Shown: positions 48,308-61,096 of the stretch, in pieces
Numbering within the stretch: position 1 is the stretch's first letter
Layout of the letters: every line of letters begins with the position of its first letter
Assembly (NCBI GenBank): GCA_030533445.1
Contig: CM060083.1
Coordinates: 30,447,666 to 30,511,665, forward strand
Length of the DNA stretch: 64,000 nt
Direction of reading: 5' to 3'
From: Cyprinodon diabolis
Taxonomy: Eukaryota > Chordata > Actinopteri > Cyprinodontiformes > Cyprinodontidae
The notes under the pieces: generated by a model
Told to the model about the DNA's origin: nothing
What the model saw: the letters and a program-made list of their open reading frames with translations, nothing else
Databases searched by the model: none
Position numbers and translations under genes: made by a program

Positions 48308-51300
48308 TGGTCAAATACATAACAAAATGCAAGAGAAATAAGGCAAGTATGGAGTTTTTAATCTACCTCTGAAAATGAAACCAAGAAGCTCCCTTTCTTT
48401 TGTTCTACAGTTATATTTTCAGAGTGGCTAATTACTATCCTAAGAGCAGGAATCAATGCTGACACTCTGTTACCATCTTTAGTCTCGCAATATCTCAGTG
48501 TGACATCTACTTTCAAACAGAATCGACTTTACAGTTTTGACAGAATAAGATGAAAATATCCATTGTAGATGACAATGTGGACTACACACTGAAAAGGAAA
48601 TGAATTGTTTTTGACAAGAACACCTCTGTGAAGCGTGAAAGTTTTGATTTGTGCAGATATGAACATGTTTATGGAGTTCTTTAAAAATCAGTGACTGACT
48701 CTTGATGTCTCATTGAGTGTGTTTTTCCTACTTTGTTTATTCCAAATTAACACATCTGAGGGCATCTGCATATAAGAAGATTTTTATTTCAAGTTGCAGA
48801 ATAATGAGGGCTGCAATTCGTCATATGCCATTTTAAGGTGTATATGAAAAAGGGACAGCAGTGACTCAGTGTCTACTCTAACAAGCTGTGGCTGTGCCCA
48901 TTATGCACAAAGTTTGCCATGTGTTCCTCCAAGAAAATAAACCTGAGTGCTCAGATGAGGGAACAAATTGGCTGGATCAACATACGATGAGCACAGAGAA
49001 GGGAAGATTGGCTGTGTTAATTATTCAGTGAGGGGAAAAGTTGTGCTGTTGTTTTTACAGACAGGTCAGAATTTAGAGGCTGACACACTTAACATATGCT
49101 GCTAGTGAAAAAAACATTACTGCCTCATTTGTGTTCCTCAATTACAAACTCAGTGGAGCTTCCCTGCTACACAAAACAGAATAAATCCTACTTTTGGACA
49201 TTTTAGAGCCATTTTTGTTTTATGTAGTCTACTTAGCTAAAGAGACTGATTTTAACAAGAATTGGGGAAACTAAAAGAGTTAGGTGCTGGGGATTTATAA
49301 CAGCTATAAAAAGCATGTTTTTTTTTTTAATTTTGCAGGCAAGCTGTCTCACGTTTAAAGAAAACACACGGAAAAAATAAATTACACTGCAAAATGGGTT
49401 CCTTTGTGCACAAAATAAGCATTTCAGCTTTTACTGCTTATACTTCCATCAAACTGTTGTGTATCTGCCTTCTTCAATTGCATGGGAAGACATTCCACAG
49501 GAAAATGCTTTAATGTGCGGTTAACTTGGCAGCATAAACAGTTAGATCTCTGGGTGAACCAGTCACAGAGAATCCTACCGTGCCCTTCATACATTATTTT
49601 TGTGCCATTTTTATAAATTGGAGCATCTGTGACTGAAATGTAGCTGTGGAAACGTAATAACATTTCTTAACCCTAATGGTACGCCGTGCTGTCTGATGTT
49701 ATCAAGAATCACTCAACACAACATTACGGATGTTTTACACTGAAACAAAAAGCTGGATTCCATTTTCTGAATAATTGGGGAAATTGTTGTCTGATAGCTA
49801 CTTTACTATATCATGAAATAGCAAAACGCTGAATTCCTCAGCTTTGATCCCAATACAAATGGGAAATTCTCAATGCATCAAAAGCGATGCATAGTTCAAA
49901 GGTTTTACAGAGCATCAGGTCGCAGAAACGTCTCTAAATTACACACGTGAAGCATGTGTATAATGCGTTTTTCTACACAGTAACCTCTAAGAAGGGTTAC
50001 ATTGTGAGAGCATTTTCCAATCTGTTTATTTCAAGCACTTATCAGTTAGCAAGTGTAAGTTTAGTAACAACACAAATGTTTACTTTGGACCAAACATTTT
50101 CTTTAGAAAAAAAATAGATGCTGAGAAAGTAGTAGAAGACAGTAGCTACAGCTGATACTTATTTTTAGGTTATTTAAAAAAAAAAAAAAACATGCTTTAT
50201 AATCTTTTGTTTTTACCCAGAAACGTTTTAATGGCTTGGTGCAAATTAATTTGTACTGCTTTGAATAAAAAGTTAAATAAATTAGAACAAAATGTACATT
50301 TAACTTCTTTAGAGGAGTAGGAATGATTAAAATGTGCAGTTGTAAAAAAAACAAAAAAAACAATGCATTATGCATTAAATCTATTTATTTATATATTCAC
50401 TGCTATCCTGTAGTCATCGTTGCTGTTAGGATAAACTTAAACATCCTGAACTGGCCTGTTTATTTCCCTTTTTGCCTTAATAAAGCTTTTCTGAATTGAA
50501 TTGCTTAACAGGGGATAATTGGATATTTTTTCACATTTACATTGCCTGTAAGATGATTTTTCTCACAAACGAATCCATACTGTACCGCCCCCACTTCAAC
50601 TGTTAAAAATCATTCTGAAACTGGTTGGCCAGTCACAGACCAGCATTGTGTTTTATGGCGGGAAATATATTCCTGTGACGAAGGAGCTGCGAAGTCCTCT
50701 GCCTAACTAAAATAAACATGGCAGCGTAAGTTGACCGCTGCAATCACATGTTTTGTCAAAATCTAACATTTAATCTTTGATAGAGGAACAACAACAGTGC
50801 TGAAAGTGAGTTATTGTGGTTTATCATGGTGTCTGCTGCTATGTCATTAATAACTTCATTGGCTAAAACCAAACTAGGAGCGATTTCTACCAATCCCCTC
50901 AAAGTCCCTCCTTTTCCCAAATGGATTCAATTGTAGAACGAAACCTCAAAACTACACATTATCAATTGTCTTTGCCAGAGAGCTTCGCTTTGCTTCATCC
51001 TTCCAAGATGTAAGCAAAGCTTTTAGCAGACAATCATGCAACTTTTGCATGTAAACAGTTCAATCCCTGAACTGTTTGCTGTCTTTTTTATACAACACTG
51101 AGAACTTTGTGAAGGAATAATGTTTTCTGGTGCATCTCTGGGCCACAGTTAAATGCATTAGACCTCATCCTGTCTTTTACATACATTACAAATATCTTAC
51201 ATTAGATTTAAATCATGTTAGTGTGATGATTCATGTGCCTTAATATGCTGCAGTAAATATAATTTATACTATTTAGGTTTAAGCTAAGAAGAAATCCTTT

Positions 51301-52423
51301 ATTTTATAGATTTCCTACTTAGCTATCAAGGATTACCCTTTCAACCTTCACCTCTTGCTTTCTTATTGGCTTAGCTATTGACTTCTCATTCAATCTACAC
51401 TTTAGCATTCAAGGAGACCCACAATTAATGAACTCTGTAAAAATACAATATAGTGGCTAAAAAAAATCCAGTGTGTTCCACCAGCTTTAAGAAAAAATAA
51501 ATACATGAGACAGACTATAAAAAAATCCGATTTCTGGAATTAATATTTAAGAACAAAAGGCAACATCCTCTTGTTATTAAACAGTTCGTTTTAGAGCCAA
51601 ATAATCTGAGATGACATAACTGGTAAAAATGCTATTTTTCTCCGACTCGCTCTTTTTGCCTCCAAGAGGGTCACATTGAGAAGTGTCATGAAGAGGGAAC
51701 ATCTGTCTCTAAAGTGTTGTCTATTATCCGCCCATTGTGAAGGATCAGCACCTGAGCAAACAAAGAGCCTCCATTATTCCATATTCACCAGGATCTTAAC
51801 AGCACCTTTCCAAGCTGAGAGTGCGAGACTGAGCAAAGGAGGAGAGTGGAAGAAGAAAGGGAAATATTGTATGGAAGCTCTGGGTGTCTCATTCTAGTGT
51901 GCTTCTTGAACAAAAGTAACAATGACCATTAGAGACAGGAAACCTGTCCTCGCTATCATTCAAGCTAAAATGTCTACTCGCTAAAATGGCTCTTAAAGTT
52001 GAGAATAATGAAGGAATGGGTGTTTGGGTTTTTTTTTTCACAACTCCACAGATAACCCCTTTTTAGAAAATGAGCACTTGATCTGCCTCCACACACTGGA
52101 GTGTCCTTTTCTGCAGTATGGTATTTTGCATAATGCCATCGCTAGACTGAAAGCATGAAATCGTTTTGAATTAGTCCAGAATGAACAAGCAAAAAAATCC
52201 ATGATTGTGTGCATGTGTGTAAGAACATAAGGAGGGAAGGGTTTAGGGTGGGAAAGTGGTTTGGTCTAATAAAAACAAATTCTCCAATTACATGTTGTCT
52301 GCATTTAAAGCCAAAGAGAAGAAGAGAGCCTTTTGAAAAGCAGAAATTGTACAATGCCAAATGTTTTGAAATTTAGTTTTTATTTGACGGTTGATACAGT
52401 TATGATGCTGTCTGAGTATTTTA
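48308..52423. other. Unique non-coding DNA
   Basis: No supported gene. It holds poly-A/T runs (49318-49330, 50176-50190) and a short retroelement-like tail at 50455-50512. Blocks at 48,400-49,100 and 51,640-51,900 look less A+T-rich but show no convincing exon. Confidence 0.5.
50455..50512 (+). mobile_element. LINE-like 3' tail fragment
   Basis: 'ttttgccttaataaagcttt' followed by 'tctgaattgaattg' resembles the A/T-rich end of fish LINEs. It is very short, so the call is weak. Confidence 0.3.
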
Positions 52424-53140
52424 TGTGTTAAAGTATTTGTATACCCTCTGAACCTTTTCAGGCAACTTCAATATATTTTACTGGGATTTTATCTTACAGA
52501 TCAATACCGAGTAGTGCAGAACCATGATAAGATAAAAATGATGCATGGTTTAATATATTTTAATAATATAGATTTAAATTGAAGGGCGTGGGTAAGCGTT
52601 CATGCTTAGAGCACATCAAGAGATTCAAATGTTGGTAAAATAGCTCAAGTTCATTCGTTTTTTGGCCTTTGCCATTAATGTTTACAGTTAAACTTAGGGC
52701 TGAAATTTGACTAGACCTTTCTCACCAGTTAATGTAATTTGCTCTAGGCCACTCGAATGCTGGTTCAGGGTTGATTTTTAGATAGAACATGAGCAGTTTA
52801 AAATGTCTTAAGCCTCGTCAGTTTGTTTTTTTCTTATGTAGAGCCATCCATCACATCAAGTCTAAACAGATTTACTTCCCGGTGGTATATAGAAAACCTC
52901 CACACAGCATGATGCAGGTACAGTGGCATGGCATTGGCATGTAGGCCAGAAAGTGAAAATATTCCCTCTCATCTGACCAAATAATTTCCTTCCATGTTTG
53001 CTGTGTCCTTTACATGGCTTGTGAAAACTGCAAACAGGAGTTCATTCAGCTCTATTTTAGCCCTTCTCTTTAGATAATGCTTGTGATTTCTCTATCTGAC
53101 AGTTTCCCTGTCAGTCGGTTCTTCCATTGGGGCTTTTGAG
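52424..53140 (-). pseudogene. Decayed Tc1-like transposon, family C
   Basis: From 52424 the plus strand resembles a known Tc1-type end: 'aaagtatttgtataccctctg', then 'tcaatatattttactgggat', then 'agtagtgcag'. Further in, the minus strand still encodes pieces of transposase in order. 'TWKEIIWSDE' around 52968-52996 carries the first catalytic Asp. The strand that normally reads HGGGSIMLWG is decayed to 'CTCIMLCG' near 52895-52920. 'gctgtgtcctttacatggct' at about 53001 matches the upstream coding part. Stops and indels are many, the 5' half of the gene and the second arm are missing, and only one end is seen. It is an old, 5'-truncated copy unrelated to the two complete elements. Confidence 0.72.
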
Positions 53141-55731
53141 TTTCAAAAACAAACAGTGCTTAGGCTGCTGAAAACAGGATTTAATGTCTTGGACAGTTTG
53201 TTTTATTTTCCCCAGAAAATTAAAATCACATTGATTAGACACATTGTAAAATAAGTGCATTTGATGTTAAAATCTGAAGATTTTGCTACAGACATTATAC
53301 TTGTGTTTAGCTGTTTAGTAAGCATAAAGATCAGCAGAACTTGACTTACCTTTTCCTTACACACAAATTCCTCTTGTTTTTTGGATGCCATATTTTTGGA
53401 TCAATAACCCAGCCTGCTCTGAAATACTGATAGCCATCTATGCTTTAAAAAGCTGACAGACTTTCTGCAGTCTATGATAACAGTTTGTGTATAAGATAAA
53501 TGTAACAGTCCTTAAAGGAAAAATCTGGAAGCCTGTCAGTCAAAGAAGAGTTTTCCAAGAAAGTTTGCAGGGATTGTAAATTTCCAGGGATTTTATTGGA
53601 TCTCATCCAATAACATTGATTTTTTCTGTGTTTCGTTTAAGCTCACAGTTATTTAAACGAGAATGATCCATTCTGGTCAGAGGAAAAGCGCCACAGAGCT
53701 AAACTAGGCGTTTAATACTCAATATGGCGATCATAAGGTAGAATTGCCATGATGTCACACTTCTGAAACCATCCGTAAAATACTGTATTTGCTTTCTGAC
53801 TATAATTGGAAAAAAAGACAAAAAAACAGATTGCAATATATTAGCCAATGGAAGAAGACCAAAGCCCAGCTTTAGGAAAGGAGTCATTCCAATAGTCCTG
53901 TCCTACCCAAAACACACAACAGGGAGCCATGGAGAAAACCCTGACCTCATCCACCTCATGTCCCCTGTGGGGTCTGTCAGACCAGCTGCAACATTGATCT
54001 TCCAGGCTAAAATTTCAAGGGCTGAAAAACAATCTCCCTGTTGGCAAATAGATGGCATAGCATCCAAGGTCTGGGGTCGACAGTTCAGCAGAAAGCCCAC
54101 AGGATGTGTCGCTTGGCGTTGAGGGGCGGGAATGCTGGGACAAGCAAAGGAGATGGAGATGTGTCTAGCAGGCCTGTCTGTGAAGATTCTGATGACCGTG
54201 TCGCTGACCAGGTGAGGAGGTCACCGTTACTCTCATGCCCCCGAACACTCCATCACACTACGCCTGCTATTAATAGGAGCTTAGGACAAACAGGGTCGAA
54301 CATTTGACAGGGATGGCAGAGCATAGCAAACATGTTTTGACAAATATATTACTTTAAAGGTGGATAACCTTTTCTCCTGGAATTTTAGAGTCATATTAAA
54401 GGATTCTGCTGTCAAAGAGCTGAAGGATTGGGGAGAAAATTTGGAAGTAAAGGATAAGACGTCACAACCTATCATAAGGTTGATCAATCTCTGCCATGAA
54501 AATAGAAATTAAGTTTCAGAATGCTTCCAAACAAAGATGAACTGCTTTTTTTTTTAGCAAAAAAATTATTCACAGAGATAAAAAAAAAAGTAAACAAGAT
54601 CTTTCTAAACCCTCTGTCTTCTTTTTACCAATGACCCATTAGATTTTTTTTTAATTATTTCTATCTCTTTCTCTCCTTTTGGTTAAAAAGTCAAAATGAT
54701 TTATTTGTCATCTACAAATCAGTATATAACATTACCTCCTATCATCTCCAGTTGTAATATTCTTTTATAAGGCTGCACAAAGATTTTACTGTTCATGACT
54801 AGTCATTTTTAATGTCAACATTCCTTTTATCTAAAAAAATAAACACTTAGACATTAAATCGTTTAATTATAAAAAAAATAAAAACTTGCAAGGCTAGTTC
54901 AAATATTACTGATTTTAAAGTAATGTTGATAATAAAGATTTGAAAAAGTTAAATGATGACAGTGTTTTACAAAAGTTGTTTATTGTTTACAATAAACTTG
55001 TGCAGAGAATCACTTTCTGCTTGTAAAGAAGAGGACTGCACCGTATGGTCTAAACATTATCTCTGGTTACAGCAGCTTGCAGCTGAAGCTCTACAGCTGA
55101 AAGCATGGTGATCTGTAAACTCTGCAAGATAGCATCAAAGATTGCAGGGCAATATAAAAAACAAACAAACACTTAAGGTAGTATAAAAGTAGAGATGTGC
55201 ATTATGTTGAAAACATATCCTCATAGCAATATCTGTATGCACAATATCAATATCATGAGGGTTTGGAATTAGGAAACAGGAAGAAATCTGATCCAATATC
55301 TTTATATGGAGTCAAATTAAGTGGATAATTTCAAATTGAAATGTATGTTTAGAGCCCTCTTTGGAGGCTATTTGTCAGTCAACAGTCGGCATCAAGGACT
55401 TTTTTTCACAAATAATCTTAGTTTGCCATAAAAAATATCTGGTATGTGTTTTGTGAAAACATTTTCAGTGGGGAATGTTATCCCTTTGTTAGTGTACAGA
55501 ATACCGAGCCGTGTGCTCTGTGCTCTACAAAGGAGCAGCAGGAACCTTCAGAAGACAATGTGATGCTAACTGGATTACAGAAAGTCTGCTGTTTTACTCC
55601 ATATGAATTTCCAACTCCCTACTTTCAGGGAATGTTTGGAATATGAAAAAGTTGGAATATGTTGATAAATGGTACAGGGTATTAAAAATCTAGAAATCAC
55701 CCAAAGATGCTGTTATCATTATATATTTATA
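53141..55731. other. Non-coding DNA
   Basis: No supported gene. A G+C-richer block with CpGs at 53,900-54,260 contains acceptor-like 'gatcttccag' and donor-like 'ccag|gtgagg', but the frame between them has a stop, so I do not call an exon. Confidence 0.5.
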
Positions 55732-55932
55732 GATTTTTTTTTTTGCTTTTATTGTCATTGTTACAAATACAGAGCAACCGACTGAACTCTCTGCATTTAA
55801 GCCATCCCCTTGGATGGGCATTGTATGGCGCCTGGGGTTAAGGGTCTTGCTCAGGAACCCAGAGTGGCAGTCTATGGGAGTGGGGCTTGAACTCAAGTGG
55901 AATGTCCTAACCGCTAGAACGCCACTCCCCCA
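55732..55932 (-). mobile_element. tRNA-derived SINE (minus strand)
   Basis: Read on the minus strand: a tRNA-like head 'gggggagtggcgttctagcg' with A-box-like 'tggcgttctagcgg', then B-box-like 'gagttcaagcccc', a body with 'cctgagcaagacccttaacc', and a 3' part with 'acaatgacaataaaagc' and an A-run at 55732-55742. The boxes are polymerase III promoter elements in active SINEs. Degeneration suggests an old copy. The body matches the fragment at 20430-20550. Confidence 0.75.
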
Positions 55933-57808
55933 TGATGATTTGCCCCCTTTCATGTCATGATTGAAAGAAGGGCATAAAACATGACATAAAACAAACATGT
56001 CATAACAATGCCCTGAAGGGACAGCCATCATTGTTAGACCAATACATAGGTTTCTCTCATTAACAACTTAATGCAATTTGAGGTATACATTTCAATCAAC
56101 AGAAAAGTCCAAGTTTAATGTTGGATAATATGTAACAAAAATAATCCTCCATAATTTTTCCAAGAGGAATGCTTTTGTATTTTCTTGTTAATTCCCTCTC
56201 ACTATTAATCTTGTGCTCTTTGAAACGCTCACAACATAAAAGCTATGAACAGCAAAACTTCATCAGGTCAAGATTCTTCCCCCACTATGTGGAGGAAACA
56301 ATGCAGCAAACAAGCCAGGGAGACTAAATATTTTGGGCAGCTGAGAGTGTTTCAAGAGTCCCTTTTCATTTCCCACTGCTAACCTTTTCTCAGTCCTCCT
56401 GTCTCTCTCTCTCTCTCTAATGCCATCTCTTTTCTATTTATCTTTCGTTTCCTGGAAGACAGATCTGGAGAGCGGGAAAGTTCTTGTCTAAAGCTTATCG
56501 CCTGTCTCAACCCAGCTGAGAGAAATTTCTAGCCATTTGTTGAATACAAGTGTGATGGCTGTGCGTATGGGGCTCATCTGTGGCTGCACTACCTCACCTG
56601 GCACTCATGTGATTAGATTTCATATCCCAGCCTGCAGCAGATAAACTCTATCTCCATCAGCCAGGCCCCTCAACATCAATCTGCCTCACTGATGGCCTGT
56701 GTTGTGGCGGTAGTCTCATGACACCTTCCCGCTACAGTCTTTTTGCATAATATTTAAAACACTGATGTCCTACTAAGCTTAGTATTTAGATTAAAAGAAA
56801 TAACAGGCTATTGTGAATGATGCATGCCTGTTTGGCTGTGAAAGTGATAAAGCTCTCTTAAAGGGAAAGCACCCCATCGGGCAATCAGAGTACCATCACT
56901 TAGGGTTTCAGTGACTGCGTTTCGCTGTTAGCCAATCTTGTCAAGATACGGAAATCTCTGCATGAAGTGCATCCACCTAGAGGCGGGACAAAAAGGTATG
57001 GTAGAGCAGGAAGATATGGAGGGGTGGTGGAGAAGACAGAGCAGCTCTGTTTATTTATTGTTCTCCTCTGGTTAACGGTTCATGAGCACCTAGCTTTATT
57101 AAACTGGGCTTTGACCGCACACATAGCAGCACTAAAACTTTCTTATGGCTGAGCGGGGAATCAATTCAAGCTGCTGCCTTCAGGAATTACTGCAAAATAA
57201 TGGTACTATCACACAGGTTGGTCTCGCCTGTGTTAGGGGTTAAATGGACCATTTAAATTCTTTAATCAACTCCGGTATTAACTGCAGGAGAAGAGTGCTG
57301 CCCCTAACAGATATATGTAGGGGCAGGTGTTTTAATGAATATCAAATGAGATGTCAGGACAGGCAAAACAGACACAAAGAGAAAGACTGGTAGTCAATTT
57401 TCAAATAATGATAGTGGGTAAACATAGACTCTCTTTACCACAGATAGAAATAGACATTTCTTTTTTCCACGCTGGGAAATTCATGTGTCTCAGCGCCAGA
57501 TGAAAAAGGCAAATAAAAAAATTCAGGTACACACAGATTCTGACCTAAACAGCATAAAATATTTCATAAACTTAGAATAAAATGTAATCATGGTAGCATC
57601 CTTCATAAAGATGAGTCAAACAGCCCATTTAATTGTTTTTATTTTTCAGATTTTATTCCCTTTTATATTCTCCTCATCTTTCTAATAACATATGAAATAA
57701 AGATAAATTATCATTACCCCTATCAATTTAGTATTAGCAAGTATTAAGGAAAAATTAGGTAAAGATTTTCTGGTAATCGTAAATCTAATTTTCCATTTTA
57801 AGCCAATG
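55933..57808. other. Unique non-coding DNA
   Basis: No supported gene. It contains a short (CT)n at 56401-56419 and a hairpin 'ctgcccct...aggggcag' at about 57298-57326. The region is otherwise unremarkable. Confidence 0.55.
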
Positions 57809-57942
57809 CTGTCCAGACTTTACATCAATGCTTTATATGTGCCTGCAATCAAGTTCTGCACAGGCCTGGTAACGAACTATGAAACTGATTCAAGCGTGCA
57901 GAAACATCTAAAACATGCAGAAAACTGGCCCTTTAGTACTGA
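57809..57942. mobile_element. hAT-type MITE fragment (degenerate)
   Basis: Contains 'atcaagttctgcacaggcct', 'ggtaacgaactat', 'actgattcaagcgtgcag' and 'aaacatctaaaacatgcag' in the order of the common teleost hAT-type repeat represented at 31021-31217. The overlapping open frames come from this repeat and are not genes. Confidence 0.5.
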
Positions 57943-59027
57943 TATTGCACACGACCACTTTTTGGAAGTTAGCAGTGTCCATTTAAAATCGCAATTGAAA
58001 TATATTCTGATGCATTTATTTTCCTTTAATCTTAGACTACTGGAAAAACAAAGCTGAATGAGATTATTTATTATCGACATGTTGTAATAATATGTGGGAA
58101 AAAACACCCAGAAAGAAAAACACGCTTCACAGTACCAATAAGAAATGGTTCTCTACATTGTATATGCGTATTGACTGTGTTGTAGACGTTCTGAAGCCAG
58201 TCTCAGGTTGGCTTGTTAAATTCCTGGTCCCCTTGACCCCCTAATGCTGCTGTAAATTGTGTTTCACGGTTTGAAGGTTAGAGAGAAAGGCCCATGTTTG
58301 CTGAGGAGGCCAGATTAGGGCTCATCAGTCGGGGCGTTTCAGAACCCTGAACTGACCTTGGGGGCAAAAAACCAAGCTGCTTTCACACTGAGCTACACAG
58401 TCACCTGATTGACCATACAGTGGTCTATTGTCACCACTCTCCCAAAAGAAAGGACAGCAAATTTTCATGTCAGGAACTTTGGCCCCAATGACAGTAAAAT
58501 ACACAGTCTTTGTTTCTCCTCAAGCCTGTTAATGTGAAAGACTTCACAAAGGTGAAACAGTGGCATTACACTTTCTTATCTCAAATAAAAACTAAACTCA
58601 GCCAGTGTCTACCTTTGTTTGGGACATAAAAGCACACATTGTACCCTGGTGCTGCTAAAGAATATGTGACTCAGAGAGTGTTAAAGCATCTGTACCAGGG
58701 GAGGTTTTTGGAATTTCTGAGAGCTGTCATGCATGTCTGAACAAATGAAATAATGAATTGCCAAATTAAATAATCTGCTTAAGGTTATAAGGACATTTAC
58801 AATCAATTCAGTTAACAATGACTAAAGCAATAAGATAGTGATATCAGCAGGAAATGTATAAAACAGAGTATATAAGCCAGATGCATACATGACAGTGATG
58901 AGGGATGCAAAAGATGCAGAAAATGAAATAGGTCAATCTTAAAATGTGTAAGAGTGGAGTGTTAAAAAAATGATTACAATGAAAACTGTGCATTTATGGC
59001 CAGCAAAAAAAAATTATTGACATCCTA
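57943..59027. other. Unique non-coding DNA
   Basis: No gene or repeat could be recognised. Confidence 0.55.
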
Positions 59028-59408
59028 CAATGTATGCAGAAAGTATACATAGCGCTGCATTATTATTATTTTTTTTATCTAATTCTGTTACATTCTTGAA
59101 CACTTTTTCAGACTCGCTTCTTTCCCCTGGTTTAAGTTGTTGGTTTTTATCTAACAATTCAGGTGTGTATTTTAAAAAATGTTTGTCTTAGTTTGTATTA
59201 CCTTCTTTTGATATTACTTATTAATCAGTACAGCACTTTGGTCAACAAGTTGTTGTTTTTTAAACGTGCTCCATAAATAGGATTGCTGCAAAACAAATAA
59301 ATATACAAAACTAGTTGCATTAAAAAGAAAAAAAAAACATTTACCTAAGTATTTACAACCTTTGTCTAATATTTTGCTGATCCTCTTTGACAGCAACCAA
59401 AACCTCAA
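59028..59408 (-). pseudogene. Decayed Tc1-like transposon fragment, family D
   Basis: The end at 59028 reads 'caatgtatgcagaaagtata' next to a TA (59026-59027), a diverged form of a Tc1 terminus with 'cagtgcatccggaaagtatt'. 'catagcgctgcatt' follows, where the family has 'cacagcgcttcac'. At the inner side the minus strand still shows the transposase tail, 'LLSKRISKILDKGCKYLGK', resembling the usual 'AAKG..KY' end followed by the 'aatacttatgtaaat' stretch. Everything upstream is lost at the (ATT)n tract. It is a 381-bp 3' fragment. Confidence 0.65.
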
Positions 59409-59443
59409 TTATTATTATTATTATTATTTTTTTATTATTATTT
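59408..59443. repeat. (ATT)n microsatellite
   Basis: About eight ATT units, a T-run, then two or three more units. It abuts the breakpoint of the Tc1 fragment. Confidence 0.92.
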
Positions 59444-59732
59444 AATATGATGCTACAAACTCAACACATATATTAACACACTATACACAATCTGAGGGCA
59501 GTTTAAGTTAATCTCAAGCCCCCTGACCATAAAATATCCACACCACTGAGGTTGGCAATAAAATATACAAAATAATTCTCATCCACTCTGACGTTTTGTT
59601 CAAGTCCGTCTCTAAATGACTTTTTTACCTTGTAATTTTTTAAAGCACATTTTAGTTAACCTTTAACTAACAAAAAAGGGCGTATAAGGTTCTGCCTTTC
59701 AAATAAACAACTTTAAAATTTGATATATATAG

Positions 59733-59938
59733 GCGTGCTTTGGTGGCGCAGTGGTCTGCGCGCGCAACCCATGTATGGAGGCCTTGGTCCTTGATGCGGG
59801 CGACCCGGGTCCAGTTCGGCCTGTGGTCCTTTCCTGCATTTCTCTCCCCCATTCTCGTAACCCCTTTTTTCTGACAGCCTACTGTCCATAAAAACGACCC
59901 ACTAGTGCCGAAAAAGTCAAAAAAACAAACAAAAAAAT
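59733..59938 (+). mobile_element. tRNA-derived SINE
   Basis: A tRNA-like head has A-box 'tggcgcagtgg' (59744-59754) and a degenerate B-box 'gggtccagttcgg' (59807-59819). The body 'gtggtcctttcctgcatttc' and a tail of A-rich units follow. The flanks share an 'atatata' stretch (59723-59732 and 59939-59947) that may be the target duplication. This order is well known from a teleost SINE. It is not a functional tRNA gene: the cloverleaf cannot be formed as in a tRNA and there is no proper B-box. Confidence 0.8.
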
Positions 59939-60336
59939 AATATATATCAATGAACAAACACAGATACAGTTTCAGATAAACTCCTGTTCCTGCTGAATAT
60001 GTTTGAATGCTGAGCGGTTTACTCAAAAGTTATTGCTAGGGAGTTAATTCTGTTTTAATATGACAATTCAATAACATCTCAAGATACTTATTTCAGTGCC
60101 GTTTAAGCTTTTTGTTCGCAAAAAAAAACTTTTTTCAAATATTCAGTGCTTGCTTTAAACATCATAAAGCCTAATGCCAGATCTTTCAGCTGGTCATTGT
60201 TCAACTAATCTGCAACAAGGGGCATGAGAGAAGAGCGGGCCACATATCAGCAGCGAATAACATTCCATCTTTCTTTTTAAAAAAAACTTACAAGCTTAAT
60301 TACACCAACAAAATAAAGTGGCTATAAAACTGATTT

Positions 60337-60600
60337 AAAGGGGACATATCATGCTAAATTCAGGTTTTTCCTCTTAAACACATTTGAATGTGTAGTCAGT
60401 AGTGCAAAACGTTTAGTATAAACTCCATCTCTCATTTTGACATACTGAGATTCTGTTTCTGTCATATTTTTCAGTCCATTCAGAATTCTCCATTCACTAT
60501 TAAATTTTGTTATCCATTATGTCGCACTATTTGCTGTGGAAGTGTTAACCGAGGACATGGACTTCTGACAAACCAATGCAGTGAATCAGACGCTTTTATT
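60337..60600 (+). mobile_element. MITE-like fragment with 'aggggacatat' end
   Basis: 'aaaggggacatatcatgcta' followed by 'tcttaaacacattt' and 'gacttctgacaaaccaa' matches a common fish MITE whose ends read 'aggggacatattatg'. The opposite terminus was not found, so it is a half-copy. Confidence 0.5.
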
Positions 60601-61096
60601 TCTTACTATAAATTTGTGGTCCAAGTTAAAGGTTGCTGAAACAACCAAAGAATAAAAGTGAATTTCAGTTGCTGGGTGTTTGTGGATGCTCACATTGCCA
60701 ACTGTGAGGCACTTTTGAGAGATTTAATGTTAAAATTTATGCAGCAACTAGAGGGAACTGAAAACTAGATTCATACTGTGCAAAGCTTGACTCACCCTGG
60801 GTTTAGGTGCTTTTGCCACATCTCTGTTCCAAGTAATCATTGATTGGACTTTATGTTTAAATAATTTTATTTTCTGTTTTTCTTTTATATATAGACCACT
60901 TTGTGTCTGCATAAAAAAAGATATGAACCCACACAAGTCATTACGACGTCCCCCAGCATCACCTCTTCAAAGTGATTGGTTAGTTTTAGGTTCTTATGGA
61001 AACATTTGTGTATCAGTGAGGATAACTGTCTTTGTTTGAGCTTTTTAGGGGGCAAGTGTTTCAGCCATCTTGGCCAGAACTTCTCCTTATGAAAAT
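60601..61096. other. Non-coding DNA
   Basis: No gene. It may include further decayed MITE sequence continuing from 60600, but I cannot align it. Confidence 0.5.

Noticed and set aside
53990..54310. Possible exon between 'gatcttccag' and 'ccag|gtgagg'
   Set aside because: The frame after the acceptor meets a stop at about 54119-54121 and the open frame starting 54041 has no acceptor in phase. No protein similarity is recognised.
55446..55646. Cysteine-containing plus-strand open frame
   Set aside because: An acceptor-like 'tgtacag' is present but no donor follows in a useful place, and no domain is recognised.
59733..59820. A tRNA gene
   Set aside because: The A-box is good but the B-box is degraded, the segment continues into a known SINE body, and a cloverleaf is not supported.
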